A stretch of 64,000 nt of DNA from Streptomyces sp. NBC_00287. GTDB taxonomy: Bacteria; Actinomycetota; Actinomycetes; Streptomycetales; Streptomycetaceae. The notes under the pieces are model-generated. The model was not told the origin of the DNA, did not search any database, and saw only the letters and a program-made list of their open reading frames with translations. Positions 34,378-43,236 of this stretch are shown piece after piece. Location: positions 6,262,001-6,326,000 of the forward strand of contig NZ_CP108053.1 of assembly GCF_036173105.1 (NCBI RefSeq), in the 5' to 3' direction. The translations under genes were made by a program, and so were the position numbers. Within the stretch, counting starts at the first letter, position 1, and the number at the start of each line of letters is the position of its first letter.

Positions 34378-35973
34378 ATGGACGTGATGCCGCTGCTGTT
34401 GTTGGTGGCGGGCAGCGCCGCGGTCGCCGCGGCCGCCCGGCGGACCCCGATTCCCGCGCCGCTGCTGCTGGTCGCGGTGGGGCTCGTGGTGTCGTATCTG
34501 CCGGGGGTGCCCGATTACACCCTCGACCCGCACATCGTGCTGCCGCTCATCCTGCCGCCGCTGCTGCACACGGCCGCCACCGACAGCTCCTACCTGGACC
34601 TGAGGGCGCAACTGCGGCCCGTCGCGCTGCTGTCGGTCGGGTACGTGCTCTTCGCGACCTTCGCCGTGGGCTGGGCCGCCTATCTGATCGTGCCCGATCT
34701 GCCGCTGACCGCGGCCCTGGTGCTGGGCGCGGTGGTGGCGCCGCCCGACGCGGTCGCGGCCACGGCCGTCGCACGCCGGGTGGGGCTGCCGTCGAGGATC
34801 ACCACGATCCTCCAGGGCGAGTCCCTGGTGAACGACGCGACCGCGATCACCGCCTACCGGGTGGCGCTCGCGGCCGCGGTCGGCGAGGGCGCCACCTGGG
34901 CCGGCGGCATCGGCGAGTTCCTGGTCGCGGCGATCGGCGGCATCGGCATCGGCCTGGTGCTCATGGTGCCGATCCACTGGTTGCGCATCCACGTGAAAGA
35001 AGCGCTGCTGCAGAACACGCTGTCGCTGCTGATCCCGTTCGTCGCCTACGCCGTCGCCGAGCAGGTGCACGCCTCCGGGGTGCTCGCGGTCGTGGTCGTC
35101 GCGCTCTGGCTGGGACACCGCGCGTGGGAGGTCGATTTCGCCACCCGCCTCCAGGAGGAGGCCGTGTGGAAGATGGTTGCCTTCGTCCTGGAGTCGGCGG
35201 TGTTCGCCCTCATCGGACTGCAGCTGCCGGTGGTCCTCAAGGGCCTCGGGGAGTACGAGGGAGGCCGCGCGGCCGGGTACGCGATCGTCATCTTCCTGGT
35301 GGTCGTCGTCTCGCGGTTCGTGTGGGTGTATCCGGCGACCTTCCTGCCGCGCATCATGTCGGCCCGGATCCGGGAGCGGGAGGAGAATCCGACCTGGAAG
35401 GGGCCCTTCGTCATCGCCTGGGCCGGGATGCGGGGCGTGGTCTCGCTCGCCATCGCCTTCTCCATCCCGCTCACCGTGCACGGCGGCGAGGACTTCCCCG
35501 AGCGCAATCTGATCCTGTTCCTGACCTTCACCACGGTCATCGGCACCCTCGTCGTCCAGGGCGTCACCCTCCCGCCGCTGATCCGCGTACTGAAGCTGCC
35601 CGGCCGCGACGTACAGGCCGAGACCCTCGCCGAGGCCAACGCCCAGGCCCAGGCCTCCCGGGCCGCCGAGAGCCGCCTCGACGAACTCCTCTCCGACGAA
35701 CGCAACGCCCTGCCGCCCCCGCTCGCCGACCGCCTCCGCACCGTCCTCGAACGCCGCCGCAACGCCGTCTGGGAGCGCCTCGGCCAGGTCAATCCGGTCA
35801 CCGGCGAAACCGTCGACGACACCTATCGCCGACTGTCCCGCGAAATGATCGGCGCCGAGCGGGCGGTCTTCGTGAGGCTCCGGGACGGCCGCTACATCGA
35901 CGACGAAATGCTGCGCACGCTGCTGCGTCGCCTGGACCTGGAGGAGGCGGCGGCGTTCCGGGAGGCGGAGTGA
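34378..35973 (+). CDS. Na+/H+ antiporter, CPA1 (NhaP/NHE) family
   Basis: 531 residues from the ATG at 34378. About 12 hydrophobic segments cover residues 3-400, with a long hydrophilic C-terminal tail (about 415-531). The ion-site helix reads GAVVAPPDAVAATAVARRVGLP and GESLVNDATAI, the CPA1 ND motif. AGMRGVVSLAIAFSIP is the conserved Arg-containing span. It exports sodium in exchange for protons. The acidic, Arg-rich tail may be regulatory. Nearness to the osmotic sigma factor SigH is suggestive only. Confidence 0.93.
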   Translation: MDVMPLLLLVAGSAAVAAAARRTPIPAPLLLVAVGLVVSYLPGVPDYTLDPHIVLPLILPPLLHTAATDSSYLDLRAQLRPVALLSVGYVLFATFAVGWAAYLIVPDLPLTAALVLGAVVAPPDAVAATAVARRVGLPSRITTILQGESLVNDATAITAYRVALAAAVGEGATWAGGIGEFLVAAIGGIGIGLVLMVPIHWLRIHVKEALLQNTLSLLIPFVAYAVAEQVHASGVLAVVVVALWLGHRAWEVDFATRLQEEAVWKMVAFVLESAVFALIGLQLPVVLKGLGEYEGGRAAGYAIVIFLVVVVSRFVWVYPATFLPRIMSARIREREENPTWKGPFVIAWAGMRGVVSLAIAFSIPLTVHGGEDFPERNLILFLTFTTVIGTLVVQGVTLPPLIRVLKLPGRDVQAETLAEANAQAQASRAAESRLDELLSDERNALPPPLADRLRTVLERRRNAVWERLGQVNPVTGETVDDTYRRLSREMIGAERAVFVRLRDGRYIDDEMLRTLLRRLDLEEAAAFREAE

Positions 35974-36059
35974 GTTGGCCGTTCACGCCTCATGGCGGGT
36001 CGGCTCCCGCTTGAATGAGCTGCGGCGCAGGGAAGGCGGAGGGAAGGGGAGCGAGGAGC

Positions 36060-36491
36060 ATGCTGAGTGAGGCGTTGACCGCCGTCGCCGCGGCGGGCGG
36101 CACCGCCGTGGTCCAGGCCGCGGGCACGGACGCGTGGACCTCCGTGCGGCAGCGCACGGCCCGCTTGTTCGGCCGTGGTGAGCAACAGGCGGTCCTCGAC
36201 GAACTCGACCGGACCGAGGAGGAACTCGTGCGCGGCGGCGCGGACGAGGAGGCCGCCGCCCGATGGGCCGGCCGCTTCGCGCGGCTCCTGCAGGGCCTGA
36301 GCGAGGAGGAACGGTCGGCGGTCGTCGAGGAGCTGCGGCGTCTTGACGGTTCGCGCCCGCCTTCTCCGGCCGGGGGCCCCGTCTTCCACGGCGACGTCTC
36401 GGTCCGGGCCGACCAGGGCGTGGCCGGCGTGGTCATCAACGGGGCGGTGCGGATCGAAAACCCTCCGGCGCCGGGGCGGGATCAGGGCTGA
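36060..36491 (+). CDS. Small helical protein paired with the STAND protein
   Basis: 143 residues (MLSEALTAVAAAGGTAVVQAAGTDAWTSVRQRTARLFGRG). A helical, charged middle (about 40-100) is followed by VFHGDVSVRADQGVAGVVINGAVRIENPP, a short beta-repeat element often seen beside actinobacterial NB-ARC proteins. An earlier ATG at 36015 is less likely. It may be the partner or detached effector/adaptor of the following STAND ATPase; this is inferred from pairing. The stop overlaps a possible CTG start of that gene. Confidence 0.7.
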   Translation: MLSEALTAVAAAGGTAVVQAAGTDAWTSVRQRTARLFGRGEQQAVLDELDRTEEELVRGGADEEAAARWAGRFARLLQGLSEEERSAVVEELRRLDGSRPPSPAGGPVFHGDVSVRADQGVAGVVINGAVRIENPPAPGRDQG

Positions 36492-36574
36492 CCGCACCCG
36501 GGTTCCCGAGCCCGGCGACCCTCCACGCCGACACCTCGGCCATCGCCGCCGGCCACGGCGCCGCCTTCGGACGC

Positions 36575-38668
36575 GTGGAGAACGTCTACTACGGCGTCGG
36601 CGCGACGGCGCCGCGGATCGCGTGGCCGCATGTGGTGGGCGTACTGCCGACCGAGGCCCACTGCTTTCAGTCCCGTGCGGCCGCCGACACCGTGACGGAC
36701 ACACCGAGGTGCCGGATCCTCTCGGGCCTCGGCGGGGTCGGCAAGACCCAACTGGCGGCCCGCTGGGCCCGGAAGGCGCTGCAGACGGAGGCAGTTGACC
36801 TGCTGGTCTGGGTCAACGCCGGAACCAGACAGAGCATCGAGGCCGCCTACGCCCAGGCCGCCCACGAGGTCGACGGCGCGGACCCGGCCGACCTCAGGCG
36901 GGCGGTGGAGCACTTCCTCGCCTGGCTCCAGCGGACCCGGCGGCGCTGGATGATCGTGCTGGACGACCTCGCCGACCCCGGGGACCTGCGCGGACTGTGG
37001 CCGCCCGATCGCTTTGAGGGCCAGGTCGTGGTCACCACGCGCCGAAGGGACGCCGCCCTGCTCGGGCAGGGACGTGCCGTCATCGCCGTCGCGCCGTTCA
37101 CCCCGGCCGAGTCCCTGGCCTACCTGCGGACGAAGCTGGCCGCCCACGGACGGACCCGGCCGGACCCGCACGCCGCGGAACTCGCCGCCGAACTCGGTCA
37201 TCTGCCGCTCGCACTGGCACAGGCCGCGGCCTACCTCGCCGACCAGGGGCTGCCCTGCGCGCAGTACCTGGCGCGGCTGCGGGACCGCCGTAGATCCCTC
37301 GCGGACGTCCTGCCGGAGCACGACGGTCTGCCCGACGACCACAGGGAGACCGTTGCCGCCGTATGGGGGCTGTCCGTCGAGCGGGCCGACCGGCTGCGCC
37401 CCCGGGGTCTGGCCCGTCCGCTGCTGGAACTGGCCTCGGTGCTCGACTCCAACGGCATCCCCTGCTCCGTGCTCACCGGTGAAGCCGCGCGCGTGTACGC
37501 GACCGCCGTCATGACGCCGGAGCCGCCGGACGACCTGACGAGGCAGCAACTCCTGGACCGGATACCGGCTGAGAACGCGGCCGACGCTCTCCGGAACCTG
37601 AACCGGCTCAGCCTGGTCAGCCTCGCCGGTGAGGGCGACGAGCAGACCGTCCGCGTGCACGCGCTCGTGCAGCGCGCCACCCGGGAGTCCCTGGAGCCCG
37701 ATCACTTCGCGGAGTTGGCGCACATGGCTGGCTCCGCGCTCTTCTTCGCCTGGCCGCCCGGGGTGTACGCGCAGACGCTGCCGCGCGCCCAGCTGCTCCG
37801 GGACAACGTCGACGCCCTGTACGCCGTCTCGAAGGACGCCGTGTGGGCCGTGGACGGGTACCACATCTTCATCCACAGCGCCGGGACGTACGGCCACGCA
37901 GGTATGGCCTCCAGGGCCGTCACCCTCTTCAAGGAGCTGTACGAGGCCGCTGTCCGTCACCTGGGTGCCGATCACCGGGACACGATCCAGATCCAGACGG
38001 ATCTCGGGTACTGGCAGACCCATGGCGGGGATGTGGACAGCGCGGCCGACGATCTGATGGCGGCGCTGGTCGCGGCGCGGAGCAAGTACGGCGACGATCA
38101 CATGGAAACGATCGAGATCAGCGGCCATCTGGCCACGCTCATGGGGCACTTGGGCGCCCCGCTCACGGCCGCCGAGCTGTTCGAGAACCTGCTGGAGGCG
38201 TTGCAGCGCGGTCATCCGGAGGAGCGGAGTCGTATCGCCGAGGCGCGGTTCCATGCCGTGTTCTGGCGCGGCATGGCGCACCCGGATCCGCACTGCGTCG
38301 ACGCCCTGACCAAGCGCTACGACGAACTGTGCGCCGAGACGGGCGCCGAGAGCGAGGGGGTCGTCGGGGCAGCGCACAACCTGGCCAGTCTCCGCGCCGA
38401 ATGCGGAGACCTGAAGGGCGCGCTCGCCGCCCTCGAAGAGGTGCTGCGGATCGAAGTGCGCAGCCGGGGCGAGGATCATCCCCAGACGCTGATCACCCGC
38501 CACAATCTGGCCGCCTACCGCGCGGAGGCGGGGGACATCGCCCGCGCGGAGGACGAGTTGGAGGCCGTGTTGCGCGATCGGCGGCGCGTGCTGGGGGAGG
38601 AGCATCCCAGCACCGCGAACACCCTGCGCGCGCTGAGCGAGCTGCGGGAAGGCGACGTCAGGGGGTGA
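36575..38668 (+). CDS. NB-ARC (STAND) NTPase with TPR repeats
   Basis: 697 residues from the GTG at 36575. The P-loop GGVGKTQLA and Walker B RWMIVLDDLADP lie in the first ~140 residues. A winged-helix-like part follows, then C-terminal TPRs with the repeated H/Y-x-x-T-x-x-x-x-x-NLA pattern (DHRDTIQIQTDLGYW; DHMETIEISGHLATL; DHPQTLITRHNLAAY; EHPSTANTLRALSEL). STAND proteins act as signalling switches, some in phage defence. The frame stays open upstream to a CTG at 36488 in a CTGA overlap with the preceding gene, which would add 29 residues. Confidence 0.85.
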   Translation: MENVYYGVGATAPRIAWPHVVGVLPTEAHCFQSRAAADTVTDTPRCRILSGLGGVGKTQLAARWARKALQTEAVDLLVWVNAGTRQSIEAAYAQAAHEVDGADPADLRRAVEHFLAWLQRTRRRWMIVLDDLADPGDLRGLWPPDRFEGQVVVTTRRRDAALLGQGRAVIAVAPFTPAESLAYLRTKLAAHGRTRPDPHAAELAAELGHLPLALAQAAAYLADQGLPCAQYLARLRDRRRSLADVLPEHDGLPDDHRETVAAVWGLSVERADRLRPRGLARPLLELASVLDSNGIPCSVLTGEAARVYATAVMTPEPPDDLTRQQLLDRIPAENAADALRNLNRLSLVSLAGEGDEQTVRVHALVQRATRESLEPDHFAELAHMAGSALFFAWPPGVYAQTLPRAQLLRDNVDALYAVSKDAVWAVDGYHIFIHSAGTYGHAGMASRAVTLFKELYEAAVRHLGADHRDTIQIQTDLGYWQTHGGDVDSAADDLMAALVAARSKYGDDHMETIEISGHLATLMGHLGAPLTAAELFENLLEALQRGHPEERSRIAEARFHAVFWRGMAHPDPHCVDALTKRYDELCAETGAESEGVVGAAHNLASLRAECGDLKGALAALEEVLRIEVRSRGEDHPQTLITRHNLAAYRAEAGDIARAEDELEAVLRDRRRVLGEEHPSTANTLRALSELREGDVRG

Positions 38669-39554
38669 ACGGCGCGCCGGTGACCACGGCCGCGATCGTC
38701 GTACCGCGCGGGAAGGCGCCTTCCTCCGCGAGGGTGACGAGTCCGTACAGCAACTTGGCGACATACAGACGTTCCACGGGTATGTGGTGGCGGTGTTCGA
38801 AGTCGGCGGCGAAGGCTTCGAGTTCCGGGGTGGTGCGGGCGTAGCCGCCGAAGTGGAAGCGGTTGTCGAGGGTCCAGGTGCCTCGGGGGCCGCCGAAGGC
38901 GCGCTGTTGCAGCGCCTGTATGTCGTCGGTCAGGAAGCCGCCCTTCAGGACGGGGATGCCGAGAGCTCGCTGGTCGGGGGCGAGGCCCGCGGCGAGGCCC
39001 GCGAGGGTGCCGCCGGTGCCGCAGGCGAGGGCGACGAGGTCGGCGTGGCCGCGGAGCTCCGCGCCGAGGGCCTGGCAGCCGTGCACCGCGCGGCGATTGC
39101 TGCCGCCTTCCGGGATGACGTAGGCGTCCTCGGCTCTCGCCGTGCGGAGGATCGCCGCCAGGGTGTCCGGTTCGGTTTTTCGGCGGTACGTCGATCTGTC
39201 GACGAAGTGCAGGCGCATACCGTCGGCCGCGCAGCGGGCGAGGGAGGGGTTGAGGGGGCGGTCGGCCAGTTCCTGGCCCCGGACCACGCCGATGGTGGTC
39301 AGGCCCAGGAGACGGCCCGCGGCGGCCGTGGCGCGCAGATGGTTGGAGTACGCGCCGCCGAAGGTGAGTACGCTCCGGCCGGCCGCCGCGGTGAGATTCG
39401 GGGCGAGTTTTCGCCACTTGTTGCCGATGAGCTCCGGGTGAATCAGATCGTCCCGCTTGAGCAGCAGGCGGACTCCGGCGCGGGTGAATCGATCGTCGAC
39501 GAGCTCCCGCAGCGGCGAGGGAAGCCGTGGCTGGAGGACGTCGAGGCTGGTCAC
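38658..39554 (-). CDS. PLP-dependent ACC deaminase/D-cysteine desulfhydrase family protein
   Basis: 298 residues (MTSLDVLQPRLPSPLRELVDDRFTRAGVRLLLKRDDLIHPELIGNKWRKL). The PLP lysine lies in GNKWRKL, followed by FGGAYSNHLRATAAAG and the phosphate-binding loop LACGTGGTLAGLAAGL. The fold is that of 1-aminocyclopropane-1-carboxylate deaminase and D-cysteine desulfhydrase; the specific substrate is open. It is convergent with the STAND gene, and the two coding regions overlap by 11 bases. Confidence 0.88.
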   Translation of the reverse strand: MTSLDVLQPRLPSPLRELVDDRFTRAGVRLLLKRDDLIHPELIGNKWRKLAPNLTAAAGRSVLTFGGAYSNHLRATAAAGRLLGLTTIGVVRGQELADRPLNPSLARCAADGMRLHFVDRSTYRRKTEPDTLAAILRTARAEDAYVIPEGGSNRRAVHGCQALGAELRGHADLVALACGTGGTLAGLAAGLAPDQRALGIPVLKGGFLTDDIQALQQRAFGGPRGTWTLDNRFHFGGYARTTPELEAFAADFEHRHHIPVERLYVAKLLYGLVTLAEEGAFPRGTTIAAVVTGAPFTP

Positions 39555-39583
39555 AGCACCATTGTCGCTCGGCCGGCCGGGGG

Positions 39584-40174
39584 CTACTTCAGGCGGGCCC
39601 TGACGCGGTCCCGCATCGACGCCATGGTGAAGCCGTTCGGGTCCACCTTGCCCGGCTGCCATTCCAGGTGGCCGATCACCGAGCGCTCGGACCAGCCGTG
39701 ATGGCGGCAGATGGCTGCGGAGACTCGTTCGATGGCCTCCAGCTGGACCTCCGGCCAGGGGTCCTCGCCGTCGCCCATGTTCTCGCATTCGAAGCCGTAG
39801 AAGTGACGGTTGCCGTCGGCGGTGGACTCGTTGTCGCGGGGGAGGGGCTCCTCGTCGATCACGGCGCGCAGGACGTCGTCGTCGCCCTTGCCCGCGTGGT
39901 TGGCGCGGCCGAAGCCGACCAGATGGACCCTGCCGTCCTTGGTGATGACGCCGTGGCACAGCGGGCCGGGCAGGTCCCCGTGGCCGTTGCGGCACAACTT
40001 CACCGTGAGCTCGCTGCCCTTGGTGACCGTGTGGTGAATCATCACGCCGTGGACCGGCCCCCAGGGGCCCTTGTGGTTGCGGTTGTGGTGCTCCCAGTCG
40101 CCGACCTCGACGACCGTCACGCCCTCCGCCCGCAGCTGCTCCAGGAATCTTGCCGCGGACATGGGTGAGGCCAT
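39584..40174 (-). CDS. N-acetylmuramoyl-L-alanine amidase (amidase_2/PGRP fold)
   Basis: 196 residues (MASPMSAARFLEQLRAEGVTVVEVGDWEHHNRNHKGPWGPVHGVMIHHTV). Zinc ligands are visible in MIHHTV, NHAGKG and GHLEWQPGKVDP, the layout of T7-lysozyme-like endolysins. It should cut the muramyl-L-alanine bond of peptidoglycan. No signal peptide is evident, so export or release at lysis must occur by another route. No phage genes lie nearby, so it is a domesticated or housekeeping copy. Confidence 0.9.
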   Translation of the reverse strand: MASPMSAARFLEQLRAEGVTVVEVGDWEHHNRNHKGPWGPVHGVMIHHTVTKGSELTVKLCRNGHGDLPGPLCHGVITKDGRVHLVGFGRANHAGKGDDDVLRAVIDEEPLPRDNESTADGNRHFYGFECENMGDGEDPWPEVQLEAIERVSAAICRHHGWSERSVIGHLEWQPGKVDPNGFTMASMRDRVRARLK

Positions 40175-40466
40175 GACCGCCTCCTTCGTGGCTGTGCGTC
40201 GGCCGCCGAACGCGGCCTCCTCGTACCGCAGCTTGTATCGAAAGGGGAGGATCGAAAACCAGCCGTTCGTACGGTGTGCGAGCCGTTTTGGACAACAAGC
40301 GGAACCGGCCCGGTGGACAGGAAATGCCCATGTGCCCAGCCACCCCGTGATCCATTCCCGCTCTTTCGTGTAATAGCACCGGCACGCTCCGTGAGGAAGG
40401 CTTGGCCCTGCGATTCGATGCCCGGCGCAGCACGGCGCCGGTGCATGACCGGGAGGGCAATTCCTT
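40175..40466. other. Divergent promoter region, amidase and encapsulin genes
   Basis: 292 bases with no supported gene, distinctly less GC-rich around 40230-40380. It must contain the promoter of the encapsulin operon. A GGGAGGG lies 10-12 bases before the encapsulin ATG. No palindrome was convincing. Confidence 0.4.
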
Positions 40467-41873
40467 ATGTCGGTAGGCGAAGAGATCCGCACTGATGAGG
40501 GCAGGCCGCAGCAGAGTCTCGGCACCGGCGCCGCGCGGAACCTGGCCACCACGACCAAGTCCGCACCCCAGATGCAGGAGATCAGCTCACGCTGGCTGCT
40601 GCGCATGCTGCCGTGGGTGAATGTGCAGGGCGGCACTTACCGAGTGAACCGCCGGCTGAGCTACGCCGTGGGGGACGGCCGTATCACCTTTGTGAAGACC
40701 GGAGACCGTGTCGAGGTCATCCCCGCGGAGCTGGGCGAACTGCCCGCACTGCGCAGTTACGAGGACCTGGAGGTGCTCGCCGAGCTCGCCCAGCGCTGCG
40801 AGCAGCGGGAGCTCGCCGCGGGCGAGGTGCTCGCCTCCTTCGGCAGCCCCGCCGAGGAGGTGTATCTGCTGGCGCACGGCCGCGTGGAGAAGGTCGGCAC
40901 CGGCCCCTACGGCGACGACGAGTCCCTCGGTGTACTGGCCGACGGCGCCTACCTCGGCGACCAGTCGCTGCTCGCCTCCGACGCCATCTGGGAGTACACG
41001 GCCCGCACCGTCACCGCGTGCACCGTCCTCGTCCTGCCCCGCCAGGACGTCGAGCAGGTCGCGGAGCGCTCCGACTCCCTGCGCGAGCATCTCGACGCGC
41101 AGCGCGCGATCCCCGCCCAGCGCGCCAACAAGTACGGCGAGAAGGAGATCGACCTCGCGGCAGGACACAGCGGCGAGCCGGACATCCCGCACACCTTCGT
41201 CGACTACGAGGCCAGGCCCCGTGAGTACGAACTGAGCATCGCCCAGACCGTTCTGCGCATCCACTCCCGCGTGGCCGACCTCTACAACCAGCCGATGAAC
41301 CAGACCGAGCAGCAGCTCCGGCTGACCGTCGAGGCGCTCAAGGAGCGCCAGGAGCACGAGCTCATCAACAACCGCGAGTTCGGGCTGCTCAACAACTGCG
41401 AGTACGAGCAGCGGATCCAGCCGCACGACGGCGTGCCCGGGCCCGACGACATGGACGAACTGCTCAGCAGGCGCCGCGGCACCAAGCTGTTCCTCGCCCA
41501 CCCGCGCGCGATCTCCGCGTTCGGCCGCGAGCTCAACAAGCGCGGACTGGTGCCCGAGACCATCGAGATGGCCGGCAACCGCATCCCCACCTGGCGCGGG
41601 GTGCCGATCTTCCCGTGCAACAAGATCCCGGTCAGCGACGCCCGTACGACCTCGATCATCGCCATGCGTACCGGCGAGGCCGAGCAGGGGGTCATCGGGC
41701 TTCAGCAGGCCGGGATCCCCGACGAGATCGAGCCGAGCCTGTCGGTGCGGTTCATGGGCATCAACGAACAGGCGATCATCAAGTACCTGGTGACCGCCTA
41801 CTACTCGGCCGCGGTCCTGGTGCCGGACGCGCTCGGTGTGCTGGAGAACGTCGAGATCGGGCGCTGGCGGTGA
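40467..41873 (+). CDS. Family 2B encapsulin shell protein with Crp-type nucleotide-binding insert (EshA family)
   Basis: 468 residues. The N-terminal arm is followed by a Crp/cNMP-binding domain (about 90-205: AAGEVLASFGSPAEEVYLLAHGRVEKVG, then GVLADGAYLGDQSLL). The C-terminal ~240 residues are the HK97-like shell fold (YELSIAQTVLRIHSRVADLYNQPMNQTEQQLRL; FGLLNNCEYEQRI; RRGTKLFLAHPRAISAFGRELNKRGL; VLENVEIGRWR). The pattern matches family 2B encapsulins and streptomycete EshA, reported to form large particles. The phosphate-binding cassette lacks the usual Arg, so cyclic-nucleotide binding is uncertain. The stop overlaps the next gene, the likely cargo. Confidence 0.88.
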   Translation: MSVGEEIRTDEGRPQQSLGTGAARNLATTTKSAPQMQEISSRWLLRMLPWVNVQGGTYRVNRRLSYAVGDGRITFVKTGDRVEVIPAELGELPALRSYEDLEVLAELAQRCEQRELAAGEVLASFGSPAEEVYLLAHGRVEKVGTGPYGDDESLGVLADGAYLGDQSLLASDAIWEYTARTVTACTVLVLPRQDVEQVAERSDSLREHLDAQRAIPAQRANKYGEKEIDLAAGHSGEPDIPHTFVDYEARPREYELSIAQTVLRIHSRVADLYNQPMNQTEQQLRLTVEALKERQEHELINNREFGLLNNCEYEQRIQPHDGVPGPDDMDELLSRRRGTKLFLAHPRAISAFGRELNKRGLVPETIEMAGNRIPTWRGVPIFPCNKIPVSDARTTSIIAMRTGEAEQGVIGLQQAGIPDEIEPSLSVRFMGINEQAIIKYLVTAYYSAAVLVPDALGVLENVEIGRWR

Positions 41874-43042
41874 CCCTGCCGCGTACAACCGGTGTCCCCG
41901 CCCTCCGGGGCGGGTACATCTCGGGAGTGCGCCCAGAGACCGAGACGCGTGAAAGGCGGAGGCCCATCGGGACCCAGACACACGCCGGACCGGGTCCGCT
42001 CGACGGGCAGGAGGCGATGGCGATCCTGGAGCGTGCACGAGGGTCCGTCGACCCCGAACTGCGCTCCGCCGTCGACTCGTTGCCGACCTCCATGCGCCGG
42101 GTCGCGCTCTACCACTTCGGCTGGGAGCACGCGGACGGCACCCCCGCGGCCGGTAACTCGGGCAAGGCCATCCGCCCCGCGCTCGTCCTCACCGCGGCCG
42201 AGGCGCTCGGCGGGCCACCGGCCCGCAAGGCTGCGGTACGGGCCGCCGCGGCGGTGGAGCTGGTCCACAACTTCACGTTGCTGCACGACGACGTGATGGA
42301 CCGGGACACCACCCGACGGCACCGGCCCACCGCCTGGACCGTGTTCGGCGACGCCGACGCGATCCTCGCCGGGGACGCCCTCCAGGCGCTCGCCCTCAGA
42401 CTGCTCGCCGAGGACCCGCATCCGGCGTCCACCGAGGCCGCCGCCCGGCTCGCCGCCTGTGTCGTCGAACTGTGCGAGGGCCAGCACGCGGACACGGCGA
42501 TGGAGAAGCAGGCCCCCGCCGACGTCGGCCTCGACGAGGCGCTCGCCATGGCCGAGGCCAAGACGGGAGCGCTGCTGGGCTGCGCCTGCGCCCTCGGCGC
42601 GCTGTACGCGGGCGCGGCGGGGGAGGACGTGGAGGCGATGGACGCCTTCGGCCGGGAGGCGGGGCTCGCCTTCCAGCTCATCGACGACGTCATCGGCATA
42701 TGGGGCGACCCCCGGCGCACCGGCAAGCCGGCCGGCGCGGACCTGGCCGCCCGTAAGAAGTCGCTGCCGGTCGTCGCCGCGCTGACCTCCGGTACGCCGG
42801 CGGCGGTGGAGCTGGCCGAGTTGTACGAAGTGCCGTACGGCAAGGGCGGGATGGCGGCGGAGGAGGAGACCGCGCGTACCGCACTGGCCGTGGAACAGGC
42901 GGGCGGGCGTGACTGGGCGCAGGTCCAGGCGGCCGACCGGATGGCCCGCGCGATGCAGGAACTGGCCCGCGCGGTGCCCGAACCGGAGGCGGCGGGCGGC
43001 CTGCTGGCCCTGGCCGAGTTCGTCACCCGCCGCAGCACCTAG
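41870..43042 (+). CDS. Polyprenyl diphosphate synthase, probable encapsulin cargo
   Basis: 390 residues from the GTG at 41870, which overlaps the encapsulin stop (GTGA). The first ~65 residues are low-complexity and probably disordered (MTLPRTTGVPALRGGYISG...), the place where family 2 encapsulin cargos carry their loading signal. The catalytic part has GNSGKAIRPALVL, first aspartate motif DDVMD (140-144) and second DDVIG (272-276). It condenses allylic diphosphates with IPP; chain length is not predictable here. Some annotations may start later, which would lose the tail. A 15-base perfect hairpin ends the operon. Confidence 0.9.
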   Translation: MTLPRTTGVPALRGGYISGVRPETETRERRRPIGTQTHAGPGPLDGQEAMAILERARGSVDPELRSAVDSLPTSMRRVALYHFGWEHADGTPAAGNSGKAIRPALVLTAAEALGGPPARKAAVRAAAAVELVHNFTLLHDDVMDRDTTRRHRPTAWTVFGDADAILAGDALQALALRLLAEDPHPASTEAAARLAACVVELCEGQHADTAMEKQAPADVGLDEALAMAEAKTGALLGCACALGALYAGAAGEDVEAMDAFGREAGLAFQLIDDVIGIWGDPRRTGKPAGADLAARKKSLPVVAALTSGTPAAVELAELYEVPYGKGGMAAEEETARTALAVEQAGGRDWAQVQAADRMARAMQELARAVPEPEAAGGLLALAEFVTRRST

Positions 43043-43051
43043 AACCCCGGA

Positions 43052-43090
43052 CCGGTGGCCGTGCGGCTCCTGACCCCGCACGGCCACCGG
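43052..43090. terminator. Terminator of the encapsulin operon
   Basis: Perfect 15-base stem: CCGGTGGCCGTGCGG (43052-43066) with 43076-43090, loop of 9. It begins 10 bases after the synthase stop. Confidence 0.9.
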
Positions 43091-43236
43091 CTCCGGCCGG
43101 ACGGGTCCCGCACATCCCCACGGTGTGCGGGGCCTGTGTGTTGTCGAACCCGATTCCCGCCAATCTCCCGCCCCGCCCACCACCCCGCCCCCAACCCCCC
43201 TACGATCAACCCCGATTGAGACGAAGGGGCGGAATC

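Noticed and set aside
36600..38668. STAND gene as a confirmed phage-defence system
   Set aside because: Only the ATPase and TPRs are recognisable; no nuclease, TIR, protease or membrane effector was seen, so defence remains a hypothesis.
39584..40174. Amidase as part of a prophage
   Set aside because: No holin, integrase, capsid or tail genes nearby; the nearby HK97-fold protein is an encapsulin, with a Crp-type insert and an enzyme partner.
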